Source: Chamaecyparis obtusa
Taxonomy: Eukaryota; Streptophyta; Pinopsida; Cupressales; Cupressaceae
Assembly: GCA_027943335.1 (NCBI GenBank)
Contig: BSBK01002049.1
Coordinates: forward strand, 797,416-861,415
DNA length: 64,000 nucleotides
Direction: 5' to 3'
Shown: piece by piece, positions 50,317 to 61,098 of the stretch
How positions within the stretch are numbered: position 1 is the first letter of the stretch
How the letters are laid out: the number at the start of each line of letters is the position of its first letter
Notes under the pieces: model-generated
Told to the model about the DNA's origin: nothing
The model's database searches: none
What the model saw: only the letters and a program-made list of their open reading frames with translations
Program-made: the position numbers and the translations under genes

Positions 50317-53300
50317 TTACAGAGAGAATCCAAAATTTGATAAGAAATCAGAATGTACCTTCATTATTAGTGCCAGGGTTCTGTCCCAACTTTCTTGCAG
50401 AATCTTACATGTTTGTATGGAAATTTGGATTTCTGCAGAGAGTTCAATCATGTGATCTGCTATGGAGAACTGATTGTCATGAATCAATGTTCTGGAATGT
50501 TCAATGTGCTTATACATTGTATTCATGATGGGAAGGATCATGTGTTGGATGTCTAGCAGTGTAGACCGGATCCTTGAGTCTTCTTTCAATAGATCAGACT
50601 GCATATTGGATAGATGTGAAATTTTCATGTGATGAGCAGAGCTTGAACTTGGTTCAAGTTGCAGCTTCTGTATGCTGATCTTCATATCCTCATCCATTTT
50701 ATTCATTTTATTTTTGACATCCTTTGTGAACTCGGCAAAATTGCATAGTCTGGCCAAAAGAGAGGTAGCATTCGAATAAATAGACTCTGTGTTAGACAAA
50801 ACTGAAGATAATTCCACTTGGTTAATAGCTATGTGCTGAGCAATGTGCTCAAGCACTTTATTGTTGAATCTCTTCTCGGCTCTTTCAACTAACTTCTCTG
50901 TCCCGGATGAGTCCTCATTATATTTCTCAACTGCTTCTGCCAATTGTAACAAAACATGCTGGGAGGAGTCTACTTTAATGCCTAATGCATCAGACAAAAT
51001 GTCCTTAGCATCCTTGATGATTTGATACTCCTTGTCTCTCTCCTCCTTAAGCTTCTTTTGTTTTGCTTTCCTTTGGAGGATCTCACCTATATTCTGCATC
51101 TGGTCTGCTGAGAGATTTGCAAAATCCAGAGTAGGAATCTCTATCTCTTCGTCTAGGTCTATATCCTCAACTATATTTTTACCCAAAAATTTTATACTCG
51201 GTAGAGCCTTGGGCTTATCTGTACTTAATGCTCTTGTAGTAGTGATAGTAGATAAAATAGGGCTGGCTATTGACACTGGTATACTTTCTACTGGAGAACT
51301 TACAATATTTACACTTGATGATTCAAAAGCTGGAAAACTTACTGGTACAGGAGACTGCAGCTCGGTAGAAGAAATGGTAGCTGCCTCTGATGTTGCTAGG
51401 AATGATTGGACAAATGTGGAAGTTGTCACAACCATGCTTGAAGGTGTCTCTGGGCTGGATGTAGAGACTTTCACTGGAGAGGTAGGAAGGGATGCAATGA
51501 CTTCTGCTGCTATCCTTACAGTATCATCTACCTCGGTGTCTTCTTCTTGCTCATCGCTGTCATCTTCAATATCCTTTATAATTACAGTTTCAATGCTCGG
51601 TTGGTGAAGGTGGTAAATGTTCTTCCATGTGGCTTTTGCAGCCTTCACAACCGATTCAATATTGTTGATCAAAATCAAACAAGTATTGAACTTCAGTGTC
51701 ATTTTGTTTTCATTCTCTTTTAGTGCCTTCTTCACTCCATCATTGTTCAGGCTCGGCATCAACTATCTTAGGTTTTGATCAAATATGTCTATTACAGTTT
51801 GCCTTGCATTGCTCCATCTCATTCTTATCGGATTCAATAGAACTGCAGGAACCTGTGGGGTAATTTCTTCAGGAGAGTATTTCCACTGTCCCATCTTCTC
51901 AATAACAGCATCTTCTATTTCCTTCTGCTCTGCTTCCGATCTGGTTTCATATCTCAAGGATTTTATGTTACTTACTCCAGATCCTGATCCATCTCTGAAG
52001 AGTTTGAGCTTTTCTTGAAGGGTTAGAGGAGGCCTTTTGAATACTATGTCCTTATCTGCCTTTTCTGCCTTGTCTGCCTTTCCTCTTGTATTTCTCCTTG
52101 TGAACACAGCAGTGGGAGGCACAGATGCCTTAGTGATAAAAACTTTTCCTTTCTTCTTTGCAGGTTCTGGTTCCTCTGTTTTCTCATCCTTTTCCTCTTC
52201 TTTTTCACCTATTTCTTCTTTTTCTTCGGTTATCATTTGCATTTTAGCTATTCTTTTCTTTCCTTTGTTTACCGCCTGTGGAAGCTTTATGCTTAGTTCA
52301 ATTCTCATCTTAGCTTCATCATATGTTCCAAAATATGCGGCTTTGGGATTGACAGGCTGATTTAGAAGTGCTTCAATAATGTTCTTGGTTTCATCAATAT
52401 TTACCTCATAAGGAAGAGGTTTTGTATACACAGTTCTTGGTTTAACTGCTTGAATATATACATTATCACAATCTACCATAAAACAGATATCATCTTTGTA
52501 ATCTTCCACCAATTTCTGTGGAATCCGGAATCTGTCATTCATTTTCTCTTTGAAAGACTCAAAATAGTTATCCATGATGCTTTCAAAGTTTTCACCCATT
52601 TCTGCGATGTATTCATTAATTTCATAAAGTACAGGCACATCTTTTCTCCATACAACTTTTCCTTTTGAAGGGAAGAATTTCTGAACATAGAAGAATAAGC
52701 AGACTATCAAGGATCCAAACTTACATGGATTGTTTTTGGAAGTTTTGATGCTTTCCATGTTCTTGTTGAACTATTTCAACAATAAGTCTGCTAGGTCAAA
52801 TGTCAAGTTGATTTTGACCACTTTGTATGCTAGGTCAACAGCTTCACATGAGACACTGTTCTGTCAACTAGAACTGTAAATCTTGTGTGCAATGATATGT
52901 GTACCAAACTTCAGTTCGGCGTCGGTAATGCTGCTAACCTTCATGCCTCTACCATCCCACTCGGCTAGGGTTTTCTTCTCTAGTTCCGTCCGACCTAGGG
53001 TTTTGGTAGTTTTCGCTTTGTTCAACATGGGAAGACCGGTAACATGATGAATCATTTTCCTTGTGATCTCAATAGGTTGCTCAAGCCAAATCTTGCCATT
53101 GTGTACTCGGCTGAGAATGTACCTAACCCATTTATCTCGAAAGTTTCGAGGAAGATGTGCAATGTGGACTAAACCCTTATCTTCCAGATGTTTGTGCTCG
53201 GGTTTCAAAGTACCATCCACACATAGTTCTTCACGCACAATGTCTAGTTCTAGGTTTCCCATTTCCTAAATAGAACAGTTAAAATGATTACGGATGTCGT

Positions 53301-53454
53301 TGATAAGCAGTACCTTAGGAGGAATCTGAGATTGAGCTCCGTTCGGATCTAGGGCGGCTGCAACTGCGAGCACAATCTTAAAATCTGGTGCTTTCCACTC
53401 CCCTTGGACTAACATGTCTGATCCTTTCTTCGCTGAGGTGCTGGATGATGCCAT
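50317..53454 (-). CDS. Element D ORF2, unrecognised 1,045-codon protein with four in-frame stops
   Basis: A single frame runs from MASSSTSAKKGSD at 53454 to NFGFSL at 50317, broken only by TAG at 53,266-53,268, TGA at 52,864-52,866, TAG at 52,771-52,773 and TAG at 51,763-51,765; there is no frameshift. The N-terminal 390 codons look globular, with IWLEQPIEITRKMIHHVTGL, CKFGSLIVCLFFYVQKFF, FESIMDNYFESFKEKM and DDICFMVD. A basic and acidic Lys/Glu linker follows, then a Ser/Thr/Val-rich low-complexity section, then a helical C-terminal third. The same blocks occur in order in element A. No protease, integrase or reverse transcriptase signature is present. The frame could be a dead copy decayed by C-to-T change, or be read through. 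The function is unknown. Confidence 0.75.
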
Positions 53455-53700
53455 GGTAGCTCACAGAAAATTCCTTTCGCAAGAGTATTAAATCGCCGGG
53501 TTGCCCTTGAAGTTTTCTTCTCTCAAAGTGCTTAAAGATTCGCGGTGAAGAATGAGTTCGATTACTTGCCTTTTGTTTACAATTCTGTCATTAATGCTCA
53601 TTTCAAATTAGGGTAGGAATTCTGACAGACTGTCACCCACCAAGAATTAATTGCTCGGAAAAGACTTCGCAACTCGGTGAACTCGAGAATTCATAATGCT

Positions 53701-53787
53701 CCGACCTCACTCGGTAAAGACTATACCGACCTCGCTCGGTGAAGATTATACCGACCTCGCTCGGTGAAGATTATACCGACCTCGCTG
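53701..53787. repeat. 25-bp tandem repeat between Gag and ORF2 of D
   Basis: About three and a half units of CCGACCTCGCTCGGTGAAG plus ATTATA lie in the 440-base gap between the two ORFs. The core contains the CTCGGT word that is also the core of the LTR array. Confidence 0.9.
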
Positions 53788-53895
53788 GGATCTCACTGCA
53801 TCTTGCATGCTGATTTAGACTTTTCTTTTAATTTCGGTTCTGGAACTGTTTGAGATTGATCTATGAGAGTACAGTTCCAGTGCTTCCTTGGAAAT

Positions 53896-55080
53896 TTAGT
53901 CTGAGTCGGTAGAGCCATCCATTCCAATACTTGGACTGGATAGCTTGGTAGCTTTAGGAATCCATTTTTGTCTGACCTGTTTCCTGACCTTAATTGCTTC
54001 ATTCTTCTTTCCTTCTTCAATTTCACTAGCAGTCATGCAGTTTCTGGCTATGTGACCGAGTTTAGTGCATTTGAAACATCTTATGGTAGTATCTCTTTTC
54101 CTTAGATGATGTTTTATGCAATTCATGCCAATGTGTCCATATTCTCCATAGTAATGACATCTACACCAGGTGTTGTAGTCCCATCCAAACATTGCTTTCA
54201 CAATTTGTTCTGCTGGATTAAATATCTTGGATCTGCACTCGGATGCCTTGTGACCTTGTTTGTTGCACTTGTGACAATTACCTCTGAATCTAGGTTTTTC
54301 CCTGCATTCATTTGCTTTATGACCAGGTTGATTGCAGCTATAACATTTTCCATTGAATTCTGCTTTTTCATTGTTCCAACATTTATTTGAAGTATGTCCT
54401 ATTTTACCACAATGATTACAAGTAGGTTTTTTATTTCTTTTAGTACCTTGCTTAGAGGATTCGCCTTCTTCTTTGTATCCAAGTCCTGCTTTTCCTTTTT
54501 GCCTATGAAGATTTCGTTCATACAGCTGATTCAAGTCTTCTTGACTTTTCAGCATTCCTTCATTGATTTGTTTTTCAGCATTTAGGTCATCCATCAATCT
54601 TAGATTGATTTCCTTTTCAGATCTTAGTTCTTCTTTTGTGTTTTCTATTTCTGAACTTAGATTTAGAATTTCTTCATTTGTATGAGAGATCTGATCAATT
54701 AGGTTTTCTAGCTGAAGGGTTTTGTTTTGGACTTCAATGTTTCTTTCATCTTTCAACTTGTTTTTCTGTTCCAAGATCTCACAGAATCTTGTAGAGTGTA
54801 GTTCTTGTTCTCTTTTCAATTTTCTCACTTCTTCCTGCAGAGACCCATTCTTTTCTAGGAGTTCTTTGATAGCATTGTTTGCTTCATCTGAGTTATTTGA
54901 GGGAAGAAGATCTTCAATCTTTTCTTCAATGTAATTCTGATCATTCATCTGATTTGCAAGTTCCTTCCTTCTTCTTAGGGATTGGGAAAGATGTTCTTTT
55001 GCTTCTTTGAGTTTAGCTATGGCCATTTCCAGATCTAGCTTTTCATTTTCAATCACCTTGTTCAGTTTGAATACCTCCAT
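53896..55080 (-). CDS. Element D Gag-like protein with five CCHC-type knuckles
   Basis: Intact frame of 394 codons, starting at the first ATG about 50 bases after the primer site. Residues 1-200 are a Glu/Lys/Leu-rich coiled coil that would drive self-assembly. Residues 221-234, 246-259, 269-282, 308-321 and 335-348 are CX2CX4HX4C-type knuckles (CNHCGKIGHTSNKC, CYSCNQPGHKANEC, CHKCNKQGHKASEC, CHYYGEYGHIGMNC, CFKCTKLGHIARNC) expected to bind the element's RNA. The fourth has Tyr in place of its second Cys; element A has Cys there. Most plant copia Gags carry one knuckle, so five is unusual. It ends GMDGSTDSD with a stop before ORF2, not fused to it. An overlapping frame at 54,026-53,793 is a shadow. 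Confidence 0.9.
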   Translation of the reverse strand: MEVFKLNKVIENEKLDLEMAIAKLKEAKEHLSQSLRRRKELANQMNDQNYIEEKIEDLLPSNNSDEANNAIKELLEKNGSLQEEVRKLKREQELHSTRFCEILEQKNKLKDERNIEVQNKTLQLENLIDQISHTNEEILNLSSEIENTKEELRSEKEINLRLMDDLNAEKQINEGMLKSQEDLNQLYERNLHRQKGKAGLGYKEEGESSKQGTKRNKKPTCNHCGKIGHTSNKCWNNEKAEFNGKCYSCNQPGHKANECREKPRFRGNCHKCNKQGHKASECRSKIFNPAEQIVKAMFGWDYNTWCRCHYYGEYGHIGMNCIKHHLRKRDTTIRCFKCTKLGHIARNCMTASEIEEGKKNEAIKVRKQVRQKWIPKATKLSSPSIGMDGSTDSD

Positions 55081-55132
55081 TGTCCTGGATCTTTGCTCAA
55101 GCTAGTTAAGCTTTGTCTTGAGAACCAATGCA

Positions 55133-55144
55133 GCTCTGATACCA
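55133..55144 (-). promoter_or_regulatory. Element D primer binding site
   Basis: The minus strand reads TGGTATCAGAGC, complementary to the initiator tRNA-Met 3' end, two bases from the LTR. Confidence 0.95.
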
Positions 55145-55146
55145 AT

Positions 55147-56287
55147 TGTTGGAAATATTCAGGAATTAACCAAGTTACTGAGAGGGGAGGGGTGAATCAG
55201 TAACTCCAAATTCTTTTCTAATTTTAACATGTATTTTACTTTTAACCTTTGCATACAGAAAGCATGAAACTTAAAAAGCATTCACAATAATGACACATGG
55301 ATTTGGTTACCCAGAAACCTTCCAAAAGAAAGTAAAACTGGGGTGGGGATGAAACCCACAAAGCTTTAATACTGCAGAATAAAGTTGGTCGGTTAAGGCT
55401 TACAATTTGATCACTTCCGATGATCTGCCCTGTTAGGAGCAATAAGGATTGCTAAATCCACCCTGTTAAAGGATTTACAAACATACAGTGAAGTATGCAC
55501 TCGGTAAAGAGATTTTTACAAAGACTGTTAAGTCTACCCGGTTAAAGGATTTAGTACTGATTCACCTGTTAGAATGAAACAGTAGATCTCTGCTTTGCAA
55601 CTGGATTGCTGAATGAGATTCGCTGATGTACTGATCACCTTCTGTGATGAATTTGTCTTTTCTGTATCTTATACTTCTGAAGCCTTCTGCAATTCGCTTA
55701 TTTCTGCCTTTGTTACTCTTTTATATATTCTGTATCATATATTTTATTACTTGTGCATCTATCTTTTATTTCTACATCATTGTTTATATACAGGTTTCAA
55801 ACAATTAATTACAATTACAATTGCACAGTCGGCTTGACAAATAAACATAAGTGCTACTAAGTCGGCCCAAATATGGTTACTCGGTTCCTTCACACTGACT
55901 CGGTGACTTTCTGATACTCGTCGTCCACTGCATTACTCGGCATCGTCATGCACTCGGTAGAAGTGAAGGCACGGTTCATACTGATCACTCGGTAGGTATT
56001 GAACTCGGTAAGCATTGGTGACTCGGTAGACAAGATGTTACTCGGTTTTCATTGTCTGCTCGGTTTGCACTGTCTGCTCGGTTTGCACTGTCTGCTCAGT
56101 TTGCACTGTCTGCTCGGTTTGCACTGTCTGCTCAGTTTTGCACTGTCTGCTCGGTTTGCACTGTCTGCTCGGTTTTGCATTGTCTGCTCGGTTTGCACTG
56201 TCTGCTCGGTTTGCACTGTCTGCTCGGTTTTGCACTCAGAATGCTAATAAGTGTTGTCACTAGTGGCAATACTGCTTAATGCCAACA
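55147..56287 (-). repeat. Element D, right (5') LTR
   Basis: 1,141 bases. It should hold the promoter in minus-strand direction, but I could not assign a TATA box with confidence. GAATG follows at 56,288-56,292. Confidence 0.95.
56055..56235. repeat. 18/19-bp tandem array in right LTR of D, 10 units
   Basis: Same unit as in the left LTR but ten copies; the array starts exactly 908 bases into each LTR. Two units carry CTCAG in place of CTCGG. Confidence 0.95.
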
Positions 56288-56292
56288 GAATG

Positions 56293-57438
56293 GAAAACTA
56301 GATAGATATCTCTTGGGATCACCTATATTTTTCTTGGTCCTTCGTCAACCATGTCCTCCTTGCCAAGAGGGTTGCAAGAACAATGACACAAGGAGACCAT
56401 AGAATCAGAACCCACTGGAGCTTGTGGAGGAGAAAAAATTCATAAAATAGGGCCATGTGAAACAATGGAATAATTCCTGAGTGGTTGAGACTTCTCCTTA
56501 AAAATAGGGTTTGAAATTTCTTGTGTAAGGGAGATAGCCTTGGAATCTCTGGAAATTGGAGACTCCTTTGATATCGATGTCGAAGTTGGTGTTGTTTATG
56601 CTAAGGATATGAAGGCTACTTTCCCTTATGCACCATAGTTATCCAACAGGCATCATCCTTTGTGGGTTTCAGATGATGAGAAGCAATACACACCTTAGGA
56701 GGAGGTTTAGTCGTGGGAGCATCCAAAGGGAAATATTGAGCTTTATGATTCACAGACTGATAACAAAAACATGTATTGGGAAGATTCAAATACATGGCAG
56801 GCTATGAAAAATATTGCCGACCAATCTGAATGTCAATTGACTCCTTACGTTCTCTTGCAAGCTTAATTTCAACAAAAACCCTCTTCTGAGAGAGGGCTTG
56901 AAAAAACCACTCTGGTTCAATACAAATTAACAAACCTAAAGTCTGAGCAATATTTTTTGAATAAGGCCAGCAAGGCAAGGGCAAGCCAGATAACTCAATC
57001 TAGATGAGAACTTTAAGCTTCTTATCATCAGAGATTGTGAAGTCCCGAGACCAAGGCTGAAAAACAAGCATAAAAGAGTGAACAAACTAAGGGCAATTTT
57101 TTACAACACCTTCCACCTGAGAAGAGTTTTCAAAACGGGATAGGAAAAATCTTTATGTCAAATTCCGAATATGATCAAGGCAAACCCCGTGTGGGATCCA
57201 AGCATTGGTCACCCAATCCTACAACACACTTTGAGAAGGGAAACGACCAACAAAATAATCAATTAAAGTAAAATTTTTAAGCCATTCAAAGACTTGATCA
57301 TAGTCCAGCAATGACAAAATAACATCTGGAGTGACAAAGCCTTACCTTGTGAAATTCCTTGGAGGAGGTGCCATGCTCACCTAAAGCCAATATTCCAGCA
57401 CCAGCACAATCTGCTAGGACAAAGCTGGCACCAGCCAT
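56293..57438 (-). pseudogene. LINE ORF1 (DUF4283-type Gag) cut by element D
   Basis: The minus strand opens MAGASFVLADCAGAG at 57438 and, across frameshifts, reads VILSLLDYDQVFEWLKNF, IDYFVGRFPSQSV, then IWIELSGLPLPCWPYSKNIA and RVFVEIKLARERKESIDI (in the open piece 56,984-56,802). This is the layout of the DUF4283 RNA-binding domain of plant LINE ORF1. A zinc-knuckle-like CFCYQSVNHKAQYFP follows near 56,770-56,725, with its last Cys lost. The frame runs into element D at 56,287, and the rest of the LINE continues left of D at 48,893. Confidence 0.75.
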
Positions 57439-59184
57439 TAATTAGAAACGGCTTAGAAAACTCCTGCAATAAATCCAGTATGACAGGAGGCGTAATCACA
57501 GTACGGAAACCCTAATGGAAGACCTAATATGATGGACGCACCATTCACTTGCAGACTTCTAAAACCAGTTTTTTTTCCTTATTCTACTACTGAATTTTGA
57601 TTTCTTCATTTTAAATGTCTAATTCCCGTTCATTCTACTGTATTTATAGCCTGGCGAACGATCTCGGGAGTATCTCCATCCTCAAGATTATCCACTGTCT
57701 CTGCCATCAATTTCAGCTCCAATCCATTCTGCACCTCCGATTCGCTCGCAAAAATCACCTCTCTGGATTGATCAATTGCAAGATTGGACATGAAGTTTGC
57801 CACCATTGTGTTCGCCTCCTTTTAATATGTCTTACCAAATAATCTGTTTTCTGCTTCGTATCGCACGGATTCCTTCTGCCCAAATCTGTGACTTCCAGTT
57901 TGGAGCAGATCCTGAAGAGATCGCCCGTATAACATTAAGGGAATCTTCCTCAATGTCCAAATCCATCATATCCACCCTCCTTACATTTCCTCAGATCAAT
58001 GAGCAGGGCGGCGAATTCTTCATCATTGTTTGTACCAATCGGCAGCTTTACAGTTGTACCCAGGTTCAACTTACCTCTGTCATTACGAACAACAAAGTCC
58101 GCACCTAAGAGTCCTGGATTATCACGACAGGCGCCTTCTAAGTTTAACTTCAGAAGCCGTCTGGGTGGGTAGATCCAGTGTGCATTAACACTAGATGGTT
58201 AGTTGTTTTATTGCTGTTTGTTCGAATATAAAATCACACAATCTAAACTAGTAACCATAGACATATACAAAAGAATATAAACATTTGAAAAACTAATGAC
58301 AATGAATGTGGCCAAACACAGGGCAACGAAATTCAAAATAAAGGCACGCACTGATATTTAAAATTTTTCGCTGACTATGCTTCTCATGCTCGTAGGAACC
58401 AAGACACCAGGTACAAAGTAGGTTCCAATTTCACCAACCCTTAGCCAACAAAATAAGGTTACCAGAACGGTAGCTTCACCCAAATCTAGTTTAAAAAGAA
58501 AAAGAAGCATTATAAGCGATTAGAGAAAAGAGAATTTTGACAGCCATTTAAGGCTACAACTTTGAGAACTCTATTGTATTTTATCTGGATTAAATAATTA
58601 GTTATTTGAAAGCCCTAAAGCTGCTGAGAAATCTTGATAATTTCAACACGGCTATATCATGAAGTCTACAACTTTCAAATATCTGCAACTCCCATTATAT
58701 TATTCCGGATCACTGTTGAAAACCATATAACCGGCCACCTAAACGAGAATTGAGAAAACATACATATAACATAACGAAGTATCAGGAAAAGAAGGTGAAC
58801 TGTAAATGTTACAGATGATAATCTCCATTTTTCAGCACCCATCTGTATAAATGCTTACCTTGTCAATTTAGAATTATGTTGGAGAACGCCTCTCACATAA
58901 AAATCCTAAAATAGAAAAAGAACAAGCTAATTTTAAGAAGCAACGAGATTTAATATAAAACCTTCAAGGTATAATTTAAAACATATGCATCATCCTACTC
59001 TGAACCGTCGCTTATATATGCACTATACGAAAATATTTTCCTTCTCATCCTCTATGACCCGTGCTCTATTAGAACGCGTTAGCAACTAGAGACTTATATG
59101 CCGCTAGACAACCTATAAGCCTGACTTATGACACAGACTCGTACAGATAACATAGTGGAGCCATATCCTTAACAGGTGGGATAT
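57271..59184. repeat. 1.91 kb direct tandem duplication, unit 1
   Basis: The unit starts AAATTTTTAAGCCATTCA at 57,271, and the same words start again at 59,185. It holds the first 168 bases of the LINE ORF1, an RNase H-like fragment, an untranslated-looking middle and the distal 3' flank of the NF-YB repeat. The units differ by scattered substitutions and small indels. Confidence 0.92.
57615..58152 (-). pseudogene. RNase H-like fragment in tandem unit 1
   Basis: On the minus strand this reads LEGACRDNPGLLGADFVVRNDRG, then a TNNDEEFAAL-like block and an HIYK..ANFMSNLA block after frameshifts, in the pattern of plant LINE or retroelement RNase H. The first catalytic Asp (DGA) is Glu (EGA). A plus-strand open frame at 57,797-58,108 is antisense to it. 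Confidence 0.65.
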
Positions 59185-61098
59185 AAATTTTTAAGCCATT
59201 CACAGGCTTGATCATAGTCCAGCAATGACAAAATAACATCAGGAGTGACAAAGCCTTACCTTGTGAAATTCCTTGGAGGAGGTGCCATGCTCACCTAAAG
59301 CCAATATTCCAGCACGAGCACAATCTGCTAGGACAAAGCTGGCCCCAGCCATTAGAAACGGCTTAAAAAACTCCTGCAATAAATCCAGTATGAAAGGAGG
59401 CGTAATCACAGTACGGAAACCCTAATGGAAGACCTAATATGATGGACGCAACATTCACTGGCAGACTTCTAAAACCAGTTTTTTTTCCTTATTTTACTAC
59501 TGAATTTTGATTTCTTCATTTTGAATGTCTAATTCCCGTTCATTCTACTGTATTTATAGCCTGGTGAACGATCTCGGGAGTGTCTCGATCCTCAAGACTA
59601 TCCACTGCCTCTCTCATCAATTTGAGCTCCAATCCATTCCGCACCTCCGATTCGCTTGCAAAAATCACCTCTTTGGATTGATCAATTGCAAGATTGGACA
59701 TGAAGTTTGCCACCATTGTGCTCGCCTTCTTGTAAATATGTCTTACCAAATAATCTGTTGTCTGCTTAGTATCTCACGGATGCCTTCTGTCCAAATCTGT
59801 GACTGCCAGTTTGGAGCAGATCCTGAAGAGATCGCCCGTATAACATCAAGGGAATCTTCCTCAATGTCCAAACCCATCATATCCACCCTCCTTCCATTTC
59901 CTCAGATCAATGAGCAGGGCGGCGAATTCTTCATCATTGTTTGTACCAATCGGCAGCTTTACAGTTGTACCCAGGTTCAACTTACCTCTGTCATTACGAA
60001 CAACGAAGTCCGCACCTAAGAGTCCTGGATTATCACGACAGGCGCCGTCGGAGTTGAACTTCAGAAGCCGTCTGGGTGGGTAGATCCAGTGTGCATTAAC
60101 ACTAGATGGTTAGTTGTTTTATTGCTGTTTGTTCGAATATAAAATCACACAATCTAAACTAGTAACCATAGACATATACAAAAGAGTATAAACATTTGAA
60201 AAACTAATGACAATGAATGTGGCCAAACACAGGGCAACGAAATTCAAAATAAAGGCACGCCCTGATATTTAAAATTTTTCGCTGACTATGCTTCTTATGC
60301 TCGTAGGAACCAAGACACCAGGTACAAAGTAGGTTCCATTTTGAGCAACCCTTAGCCAACAAAATAAGGTTACCACAACGGTAGCTTCACCCAAATCTAC
60401 TTTAAAAAGAAAAAGAAACATTATAAGCGATTAGAGAAAAGTGCAATTTGACAGCCATTTAAGGCTACAACTTTGAGAACTCTATTGTATTTTATCTGGA
60501 TTAAATAATTAGTTATTTGAAAGCCCTAAAGCTGCTGAGAAATCTTGATAATTTCAACACGGCTATATCATGAAGTCTACAACTTTCAAATATCTGCAAC
60601 TCCCATTATATTATTCAGGATCACTGTGCAAAACAATAAAATCGGCCACGTAAACGAGAATTAAGAAAACATACATATAACATAACGAAGTATCAGGAAA
60701 AGAAGGTGAACTGTAAATGTTACAGATGATAATCTCCATTTTTCAGCACCCATCTGTATAAATGCTTACCTTGTCAATTTAGAATTATGTTGGAGAACGC
60801 CTCTCACATAAAAATCCTAAAATAGAAAAAGAACAAGCTAATTTTAAGAAGCAACGAGATTTAATATAAAACCTTCAAGGTATAATTTAAAACATATGCA
60901 TCATCATACTCTGAACCGTCGCTTATATATGCACTATACGAAAAAATTTTCCTTCTCATCCTCTATGACCCGTGCTCTATTAGAACGCATTAGCAGCTAG
61001 AGACTTATATGCCGCTAGACAACCTATAAGCCTGACTTATAACACAGACTCGTACAGATAACATAGTGGAGCCATATCCTTAACAGGTGGGATATAAA
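59185..61098. repeat. 1.91 kb direct tandem duplication, unit 2
   Basis: It ends GGTGGGATATAAA, the words that also close unit 1 at the junction, so a few shared bases (ATAAA) lie at the breakpoint. Beyond 61,098 the NF-YB 3' flank continues as in copies 1 and 2, so unit 2 is joined to the original locus and unit 1 is the extra copy or was cut from it. Confidence 0.9.
59540..60062 (-). pseudogene. RNase H-like fragment in tandem unit 2
   Basis: The minus strand opens RRLLKFNSDGACRDNPG, with the first catalytic Asp kept in DGA, then reads TNNDEEFAALLIDLRK with the Glu, then EEDSLDVIRAISSG in another frame, then VRHIYKKASTMVANFMSNLA (open 59,749-59,540). This is the order D, E, D, H-x-D of an RNase H fold, broken by at least two frameshifts. 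The 164-codon plus-strand frame at 59,525-60,019 is its antisense shadow. Confidence 0.7.

Larger units (their letters stand above)
48899..56287 (-). mobile_element. Element D: young LTR retrotransposon with Gag and unknown ORF2, no pol
   Basis: This is a complete 7,389-base insertion on the minus strand. It has TGTTGG..CCAACA LTR ends, GAATG duplications outside, an initiator-tRNA-Met primer site beside the right LTR and a polypurine tract beside the left LTR. Outside a tandem array the two LTRs differ at five positions that I could find in about 950 bases, so insertion is recent on a plant time scale. The internal 5.07 kb encodes Gag (55,080-53,896) and one long second frame (53,454-50,317) with four stops, and shows no protease, integrase or reverse transcriptase. 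Movement would need enzymes supplied by another element. It split an older LINE. Element A is an older relative with the same plan. Confidence 0.93.

Noticed and set aside
51032..51607. 191-codon plus-strand open frame in element D
   Set aside because: Antisense to ORF2 of D, whose sequence is conserved in element A; the Ser-rich composition mirrors the acidic coding strand.
59525..60019. 164-codon plus-strand open frame
   Set aside because: Antisense to the RNase H-like fragment, whose motifs read correctly on the minus strand.
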